Assembly: GCA_035532075.1 (NCBI GenBank)
Contig: DATKRV010000032.1
Span: 1-28,610 of the forward strand
DNA from: CAIVND01 sp035532075
GTDB lineage: Bacteria > Actinomycetota > Acidimicrobiia > Acidimicrobiales > Bog-793
Length of the DNA: 28,610 bases
Direction: 5' to 3'
Every line of letters starts with the position of its first letter. Positions within the stretch are counted from its first letter, which is position 1. A program made the position numbers and the translations under genes. Below the pieces are notes generated by a model that did no database searches, was not told the DNA's origin, and saw nothing but the letters and a program-made list of their open reading frames with translations. Positions 24,137 to 28,610 of the stretch are shown here, one piece after another.

Positions 24137-25486
24137 ATGTTCGAGACCCTGAGTGATCGCTTTGACCAGATCTTCACGCGCCTCAAAGGACGCGGCAGAC
24201 TTGGCGATGCCGAAGTCGACGCGGTCCTCCGGGAGATCCGGGTCGCCCTGTTGGAGGGTGACGTCGCTCTCGAGGTGGCGCGCGACCTCGTCGAGCGCAT
24301 CCGCGTGCGATGCTCCGGGGCAGAGCTCTCCAAGAGCCTGACCCCTGCGCAGCAGGTCATCAAGGTGGTCAACGAGGAACTCACCGCAACACTTGGCGGC
24401 GAATCGTTCACGTTGCGATATGCGTCGATTCCTCCGACGATCGTCCTGCTCGCCGGTCTGCAGGGTTCGGGAAAGACCACGGCCGCAGCCAAGCTCGCCA
24501 TGTGGTTCAAACAGCAGGGTCGCCATCCGCTCCTCGTCGGTGCGGACCTGCAGCGACCAGCAGCTGTTGAACAGCTCAAGGTGCTTGGGCGCGAGGTCGG
24601 TGTCGCGGTCTACTCCGATTCCTCGGATCCCGTTGCCGTTGCGAAGCAGGGAGTAGCTGAGGCGGTGCGGGTGGGACGTGACGTCGTGATCGTCGACACC
24701 GCGGGACGGATCACGATCGACGCAACGCTGATGGACGAGGTCCGGGCCATTCGCGATTCGATATCCCCGAATTACACGTTCCTGGTGATCGACGCGATGA
24801 CCGGTCAGGACGCGGTGCAGACGGCGAGCGCATTTCATTCGACGCTCGCACTCGATGGCGTCATTCTCTCGAAGATCGATGGAGATGCTCGGGGCGGCGC
24901 TGCGATTTCGGTCAAGTCCGTCGTCGGACGTCCGATCGTTTTCGTCTCGACAGGTGAACGCGTCGGAGACTTCGAGAGTTTTCATCCCGATCGCATGGCA
25001 GGTCGAATTCTTGGCATGGGCGACGTGCTCTCGCTGATCGAGCGGGCCGAGAGCGTCTATGACGAACAGGCGACATTGGCGACGATGGAGAGTCTGCGCC
25101 ACGGTCGGTTCACCTTCGAGGACTTTCTCGAGCAGCTCCAGCAGATGAAGAAGATGGGGCCACTGTCGAGCGTGCTGAGCATGTTGCCCGGACTTCCCAA
25201 GGAGATGAAGAACGCCACCATCGAAGACCGTGACGTTGCGCGCATCGAGGCGATCATCCGCTCGATGACCCCGGATGAGCGGATCAATCCGGTGCTGATC
25301 GACGGCTCGCGCCGTCTGAGGATCTCCCATGGATCGGGCACAACGACGACAGAGATCAACAATCTCTTGCGTCAGTTCAAGGAGATGCAGAAGATGATGC
25401 GCTCCTCGGTGCTCGCAGGCGGTCTCGCGAGGGCCACGAAGGGCCGAAAGAAGAAGGGCGGTAGGGTGACACCGTCGTCCAAATAA
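24137..25486 (+). CDS. ffh: Signal recognition particle protein Ffh
   Basis: Ffh binds 4.5S RNA and signal sequences and delivers ribosomes to FtsY. From the ATG at 24137 there are 449 residues: N domain from MFETLSDRFDQIF, then G domain with GLQGSGKTT (about 107), DLQRPAAVEQL, DTAGR and SKIDGDARGGAA (about 245). The Met-rich M domain follows (about 325-430), with FLEQLQQMKKMGPLSSVLSMLPG and the RNA-binding helix DGSRRLRISHGSGTT, where SRRxRIAxGSG is the family pattern. The frame extends back to 23909 inside ftsY, but those residues do not resemble Ffh. The C-terminus is basic (GRKKKGGR). Confidence 0.96.
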   Translation: MFETLSDRFDQIFTRLKGRGRLGDAEVDAVLREIRVALLEGDVALEVARDLVERIRVRCSGAELSKSLTPAQQVIKVVNEELTATLGGESFTLRYASIPPTIVLLAGLQGSGKTTAAAKLAMWFKQQGRHPLLVGADLQRPAAVEQLKVLGREVGVAVYSDSSDPVAVAKQGVAEAVRVGRDVVIVDTAGRITIDATLMDEVRAIRDSISPNYTFLVIDAMTGQDAVQTASAFHSTLALDGVILSKIDGDARGGAAISVKSVVGRPIVFVSTGERVGDFESFHPDRMAGRILGMGDVLSLIERAESVYDEQATLATMESLRHGRFTFEDFLEQLQQMKKMGPLSSVLSMLPGLPKEMKNATIEDRDVARIEAIIRSMTPDERINPVLIDGSRRLRISHGSGTTTTEINNLLRQFKEMQKMMRSSVLAGGLARATKGRKKKGGRVTPSSK

Positions 25487-25520
25487 GCAGGTCATCTGCG
25501 CTAAACTTTTGCTCCGTTCG

Positions 25521-25554
25521 GGCACGGGACAAATATGTCCCATACTTGGGTGCC
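25521..25554 (+). promoter_or_regulatory. Nested dyad in the rpsP leader
   Basis: GGGACA (25526-25531) pairs with TGTCCC (25536-25541) across AATA, and outer GGCAC (25521-25525) matches GTGCC (25550-25554). It lies about 40 bases upstream of rpsP in a 106-base gap. It could be an operator, or a leader structure for feedback control; a promoter nearby (TTGCTC at 25509, AAATAT at 25531) is possible but weak. Confidence 0.35.
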
Positions 25555-25592
25555 CCAATGATCGCTAACCGAAAGAAAGAGAAGGGTTTGAT

Positions 25593-25901
25593 GTGGCTGT
25601 AAAGCTCCGCCTGATGCGCATGGGCAAGAAGAGGCAACCGACCTATCGTGTCGTTGCCGCGGATAGCCACTCTCCCCGAGACGGTCGATTTATCGAGATT
25701 ATCGGCACCTACCAGCCGCGTGAAGAGCCGTCGGTCGTGAATATCGACAATGAGAAAGCGATCGTCTGGTTGCAAAAGGGTGCTCAGCCGACCGAGACCG
25801 TCAAAAAGATTCTGGTCATCTCGGGTGCGTGGGCCGAGTTCGATCAGACACGTGTGGCAATGTCAGCGTCGAAGGCGAAGTCCCAAGACAAGAGCGCGTG
25901 A
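25593..25901 (+). CDS. rpsP: 30S ribosomal protein S16
   Basis: S16 is a primary binding protein of the small subunit. The 102-residue product begins MAVKLRLMRMGKKRQPTYRV, the universal S16 N-terminus, followed by VADSHSPRDGRFIEIIGTY and the ERAxxWLxxGAQPTETV-like segment (KAIVWLQKGAQPTETVKKIL). The GTG at 25593 has GAAGGG six bases upstream (25581-25586). It begins the rpsP-KH-rimM-trmD-rplS ribosome-maturation group. The C-terminal 15 residues are a low-complexity Ser/Lys tail, common in actinobacteria. Confidence 0.96.
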   Translation: MAVKLRLMRMGKKRQPTYRVVAADSHSPRDGRFIEIIGTYQPREEPSVVNIDNEKAIVWLQKGAQPTETVKKILVISGAWAEFDQTRVAMSASKAKSQDKSA

Positions 25902-25910
25902 GCCACCGCC

Positions 25911-26375
25911 TTGACCAACTCTTCATCTGATTCATCGCTCTTTGAGGGCCCAGATTTCTCCTCTTCGGTCACTGAAAACGACGTCGACGCAGGGCTCGAC
26001 GACGATCTTGGCGAAGATCTTGACGAAGATCTTGACGACGGATTTGGCGGCGGACTCGATGCAAGGCTCGACGACGGACCCGATGTTGGGGTCGACGGGA
26101 TCGACGTTGCCTCCGAACGCGCGAACATCGCCATCGGGGGAACCGCGCAGGCGGTCCTTGAACATATCGCGCGACAGATCGTCGACGACCCCGATGCCGT
26201 CGTCGTTGACGCGGGGCCCGGTCGGAACGGTCTCAAGCTTTCATTGCATGTCGACCCTGCAGACATGGGTCGGATTATCGGTAAGCGTGGACGCGTCGCG
26301 CAGGCGCTCCGCACCGTTGTGCGTGCAGCGGGTGCGCGTGACGGGGCCGATGCCTCGGTCGACATCGTCGACTGA
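25911..26375 (+). CDS. KH-domain RNA-binding protein (KhpA type) with acidic N-terminal extension
   Basis: KhpA-type proteins are small single-KH RNA binders encoded between rpsP and rimM in Gram-positive bacteria. The last 80 or so residues are typical: VLEHIARQIVDDPDAVVVD, then ADMGRIIGKRGRVAQALRTV, which contains the GxxG loop (IGKRG). The first 70 residues are unusual: Asp/Gly/Glu-rich, with DLGE-DLDE-DLDD from an exact DNA repeat. Other actinobacterial homologues, as I recall, are about 80 residues. The TTG at 25911 is the only start after the rpsP stop, and no ATG, GTG or TTG occurs in frame before the KH core. The gene is in the same frame as rpsP, so read-through of TGA 25899-25901 would fuse the two. 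Confidence 0.85.
   Translation: MTNSSSDSSLFEGPDFSSSVTENDVDAGLDDDLGEDLDEDLDDGFGGGLDARLDDGPDVGVDGIDVASERANIAIGGTAQAVLEHIARQIVDDPDAVVVDAGPGRNGLKLSLHVDPADMGRIIGKRGRVAQALRTVVRAAGARDGADASVDIVD
26004..26039 (+). repeat. Three tandem 12-bp units in the KH gene
   Basis: GATCTTGGCGAA, GATCTTGACGAA and GATCTTGACGAC are contiguous and in frame (DLGE, DLDE, DLDD). They lie in the acidic extension, not the KH domain, and look like replication-slippage expansion. Confidence 0.85.
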
Positions 26376-26394
26376 GCCGTCGCACATCGCGCCG

Positions 26395-26889
26395 ATGGCG
26401 CTTCTCGAGGTCGCGAAGATTGCCCGGGCACATGGACTGCGTGGTGAGGTTGTCGTTGAGCTGCTGACGAATCGCGTGGAACGACTCCTGCCGGGCAGCA
26501 GGCTCACCACCCAGAGAACGCGCGAGTTTCCGGGCGCGAAGGACCAGTTCAGTTCTTTGGAGATCGTCGCGTCGCGGCCCTTTCAGCATCGCTGGCTCGT
26601 CACCTTCAGCGGTGTGAATAGCCGCGAGGAGGCAGAGGCGCTCCACGGAGTGGTTCTGCTCGCTGAGCCGGTCGTGGATGAGAACGTGCTCTTTGTCCAC
26701 CAGCTGATCGGCTGCGAGGTGGTCGACCAGCACCAGTCGAGGTGCGGTACCGTCACCTCGGTTCAGGCAAATCCCGCCAGCGATCTCCTCGTTGTCGACG
26801 ACCGGTTCTATGTCCCCGTCCGCTTTGTCACGGCGACCGACGAGACACATGTCTACGTCGACATACCTGATGGGCTGTTCGAACAGTGA
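26395..26889 (+). CDS. rimM: Ribosome maturation factor RimM
   Basis: RimM assists 30S head assembly near S19 and 16S processing. From the ATG at 26395 there are 164 residues: an N-terminal RimM barrel opening LLEVAKIARAHGLRGEVVVE, and a C-terminal PRC barrel with LIGCEVVDQHQSRCGTVTSV, VPVRFVTATD and VDIPDGLFEQ. The open frame extends back to 25942 across the KH gene, but the family N-terminus fixes the start at 26395. No clear ribosome site precedes it, so translation may depend on the KH gene 19 bases upstream. Its stop overlaps the trmD GTG (GTGA). Confidence 0.93.
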   Translation: MALLEVAKIARAHGLRGEVVVELLTNRVERLLPGSRLTTQRTREFPGAKDQFSSLEIVASRPFQHRWLVTFSGVNSREEAEALHGVVLLAEPVVDENVLFVHQLIGCEVVDQHQSRCGTVTSVQANPASDLLVVDDRFYVPVRFVTATDETHVYVDIPDGLFEQ

Positions 26890-27746
26890 CGGATGGGGCG
26901 CGTACGGGTTCTGCTCAACCTCGGCCGGGGGAGCCATTGCGAGTTGAGGTCCTGACGATCTTTCCCGAGATGATCACGGACTACTGTGCGAGGAGCATTG
27001 TCGGTCGCGCGCAACATGAGGGGCATTTCGCGCTGCGCGTGCACGATCTGCGCGATGGGGCGATCGATGCGAGGAGAGGGGTCGATGATGCACCCTTCGG
27101 CGGCGGTGCCGGCATGGTGATCGGTGCCGAGCCGATCTTCGCGGTCATCGAACAGCGCATGCCTCCGAGGCCGATCATCTGGTTGAGTCCCTCTGGGCGA
27201 CGTTTTGATCAACGCGTCGCGCACGAGCTTTCGCAGCTCGCGTCGGGATTCACGCTCATGTGCGGTCGCTATGAGGGCATCGACCAGCGGGTGATCGACG
27301 AGCTCGTCGATGACGAGATTTCGATCGGGGACGTGGTGCTCTCCGGTGGTGAGCTGGCGGCGCTGGTGGTGATCGAGGCGGTCGTGCGCCTGGTGCCCGG
27401 TGTTCTCGGGAATGACTCCTCGATCGTCGAGGAGAGCTTTGCCAACGGATTGCTCGAATACCCCCAGTACACGCGACCGGCCGAATTTCGCGGCATTTCG
27501 GTCCCGGAGGTGCTGCTTGGTGGAAATCACGCCGCGGTGAGGGAGTGGCGCCATTTCATGTCCCTGGTGCGTACGCTCGAGAGGCGGCCCGACCTGATCG
27601 AGGCCCGGGGAGGGCTGAGCGGAGCCGAGGTAGAGTTGCTCTCGCATTACGGCTATTCTCTAGGGACCACCGTTGAGGTTTCGGCAGGGAATTTTTCGAC
27701 CGCAGCCTGCGGTGATGCGTCTGTTGAGGAGAGTAACGAATCATGA
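26886..27746 (+). CDS. trmD: tRNA (guanine37-N1)-methyltransferase TrmD
   Basis: TrmD methylates G37 of tRNAs to prevent +1 frameshifting. The SPOUT trefoil-knot motifs are present: PFGGGAGMV (about 69-77), MCGRYEGIDQRV (about 124-135) and SIGDVVLSGGE (about 145-155). The LEYPQYTRP segment is also typical. The family N-terminus is RVEVLTIFPEM, so the 17 residues before it are extra. A TTG at 26937, with GGGGGAG three bases before it, would remove them, while the GTG at 26886 keeps the GTGA overlap with rimM. The C-terminus has about 25 added residues. Its stop overlaps rplS (ATGA). Confidence 0.95.
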   Translation: MTDGARTGSAQPRPGEPLRVEVLTIFPEMITDYCARSIVGRAQHEGHFALRVHDLRDGAIDARRGVDDAPFGGGAGMVIGAEPIFAVIEQRMPPRPIIWLSPSGRRFDQRVAHELSQLASGFTLMCGRYEGIDQRVIDELVDDEISIGDVVLSGGELAALVVIEAVVRLVPGVLGNDSSIVEESFANGLLEYPQYTRPAEFRGISVPEVLLGGNHAAVREWRHFMSLVRTLERRPDLIEARGGLSGAEVELLSHYGYSLGTTVEVSAGNFSTAACGDASVEESNES

Positions 27747-28090
27747 ACCCGACCGATCTTGTCGATCGCGACACCCTGCGGGATGACATTCCCGAGTTCC
27801 GCCCCGGTGACACCCTCAAGGTGCACGTCCGCGTTGTCGAGGGGAATCGCGAGCGGGTACAGATCTTCCAGGGAGCCGTGATCCGCCGTCAGGGATCTGG
27901 CGCGAGGGAGACCTTCAGTGTGCGCAAGATCAGCTTCGGGGTCGGAGTCGAGCGAAGCTTCCCGGTGCACTCTCCGATTATCGCAAAGATTGAGGTCGTC
28001 GCCCAGGGTGACGTTCGCCGCGCAAAGCTGTACTACCTGCGTGACCGCGTCGGCAAGGCGGCAAAGATCAAGGAGCGTCGCACGAATTAG
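27743..28090 (+). CDS. rplS: 50S ribosomal protein L19
   Basis: L19 lies at the subunit interface of the ribosome. The 115-residue product contains the conserved FRPGDTLKVHVRVVEGNRER and QIFQGAVIRRQGSGARETFSVRKI, then VERSFPVHSPIIAKIEVV and KLYYLRDRVGKAAKIKERR, all diagnostic. It starts in a four-base overlap with trmD, the usual trmD-rplS coupling. No hairpin terminator is obvious in the 86 bases before the next gene. Confidence 0.97.
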   Translation: MNPTDLVDRDTLRDDIPEFRPGDTLKVHVRVVEGNRERVQIFQGAVIRRQGSGARETFSVRKISFGVGVERSFPVHSPIIAKIEVVAQGDVRRAKLYYLRDRVGKAAKIKERRTN

Positions 28091-28176
28091 TTCCTCGGCT
28101 GCGGTGTCTGTGTCGAGCGTTGGGATCACAAGCAGAGCAATGCGAGCCTGTCGCGATGTCCGGTAGGTGAGGCGCG

Positions 28177-28473
28177 TTGGGCGCTGAAGAGGATCTCGAG
28201 CGGTTTGAGGCAGAGATAGAGCTTGCGCTTTACGAGGAGTACCGCGCGGTGCTTCCGATGTTCCGCTTCGCGGTGGAGACCGATCGCCGTTTCTATCTTG
28301 CGAATGAGGTCAATGTCACCCCGGCTGGGACGGGTGCAACGACCTATTTCACCGTTCAGTTGCGCGATGCCTGGGTCTGGGACATGTATCGTCCAACGCG
28401 CTTTGTCCCTACGGTCAACGTCGTGACCTTCAAAGACGTCAACGTCGAGGCGCTTCCCGAGGTCGAACTCTAA
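28177..28473 (+). CDS. DUF2469-family protein (Rv2901c type)
   Basis: DUF2469 is a short actinobacterial family of unknown function, normally encoded next to rnhB downstream of rplS. The 98-residue product matches it across its length: DLERFEAEIELALYEEYRAV at the start, then ETDRRFYLANEV, RDAWVWDMYRPTRFV and VVTFKDVNVE. The start is TTG at 28177, with GGTGAGG (28166-28172) just upstream; no ATG or GTG gives the conserved N-terminus. The lepB and rnhB genes that usually sit between rplS and this gene in mycobacteria are not present here. Confidence 0.88.
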   Translation: MGAEEDLERFEAEIELALYEEYRAVLPMFRFAVETDRRFYLANEVNVTPAGTGATTYFTVQLRDAWVWDMYRPTRFVPTVNVVTFKDVNVEALPEVEL

Positions 28474-28610
28474 ACCGAAGTTCCCCCCACTGGTTCGGCG
28501 AGCACGGGCATCTACCTGCTGTTTTATGGCGATGGTCAGGAGAATTACTGACTACATGTAACCGAGGCGGTGCGAAAGCCCAAGGAGTTCAAATGCCCGA
28601 CGCTGGATAG
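28474..28610. other. Window tail, no gene assignable
   Basis: A weak 5-base stem (28475-28479 with 28494-28498) follows the DUF2469 stop without a T tract. A frame from GTG 28570 (VRKPKEFKCPTLD) is open to the edge and could begin a gene, but 13 residues are too few to identify. AAGGAG at 28582-28587 precedes an ATG with only five codons. Confidence 0.3.

Noticed and set aside
22807..24579. 590-residue minus-strand open frame opposite ftsY and ffh
   Set aside because: It mirrors three confidently identified genes, and the apparent repeats are the reverse of the ftsY repeat.
23966..25558. 530-residue minus-strand open frame opposite ffh
   Set aside because: It covers ffh completely and shows no family motif or ribosome site.
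28593..28610. ATG with a good AAGGAG site at the right edge
   Set aside because: It encodes only five codons; the ribosome-site match is probably chance or belongs to a gene read in another frame beyond the window.
1..28610. tRNA, rRNA, CRISPR, phage or toxin-antitoxin genes
   Set aside because: I looked for cloverleaf-like segments, regularly spaced repeats and small paired genes in the gaps and found none I could support.

Overview
The window reads as chromosomal DNA of a high-GC Gram-positive bacterium (Actinomycetota). The right half carries the conserved block rsmD, coaD, a SepIVA-like coiled-coil gene, DUF177, rpmF, plsX, acpP, rnc, mutM, smc, ftsY, ffh, rpsP, a KH gene, rimM, trmD, rplS and DUF2469. 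The SepIVA-like (Rv2927c-type) and DUF2469 (Rv2901c-type) genes are actinobacterial markers. The gene order and moderate GC would fit the acidophilic Acidimicrobiia, but that placement is an inference from memory of gene order, not a search result.

Layout. 1-710: 3' part of an IS630-family transposase, split by a -1 frameshift on a run of eight A. 711-1018: a non-coding stretch with a candidate promoter and a hairpin. 1019-6915: a TauD/TfdA-type dioxygenase followed by a full branched-chain-amino-acid/carboxylate-type ABC importer (livK, livH, livM, livG, livF). 7209-13246: a CoA-ester operon with a thiolase-fold protein lacking the usual nucleophilic Cys, a DUF35 partner, an ADP-forming acyl-CoA synthetase and a tandem CaiB/BaiF CoA-transferase. 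13247-13698: a decayed IS256-family transposase on the minus strand. 13699-28473: the dense housekeeping block, almost all on the + strand with 1-, 4- or 8-base gene overlaps.

The two halves differ in base composition. Lines counted by hand give 47% GC at 3541-3600, 50% at 12001-12060 and 72% at 21721-21780. With IS-derived sequence on both sides, positions 1 to about 13.7 kb look like an acquired or relocated catabolic segment placed directly upstream of rsmD. A reasonable model is import of a carboxylate by the Liv system, CoA activation by the synthetase and/or CoA-transferase, and carbon-carbon cleavage by the thiolase-like/DUF35 pair, which resembles the Ltp2-ChsH2 steroid side-chain aldolase. 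The substrate cannot be read from sequence, and no acyl-CoA dehydrogenase or hydratase is in the window.

The housekeeping half makes ribosomal proteins L32, S16 and L19, ribosome and tRNA maturation enzymes (RsmD, RimM, TrmD, RNase III), the SRP pathway (FtsY, Ffh), phospholipid/fatty-acid factors (PlsX, ACP), CoA synthesis (CoaD), DNA repair (MutM) and chromosome organisation (SMC). Non-ATG starts are common. The most notable is plsX, whose conserved N-terminus is only recovered from a CTG codon overlapping the rpmF stop. I saw no rRNA, tRNA or CRISPR array.
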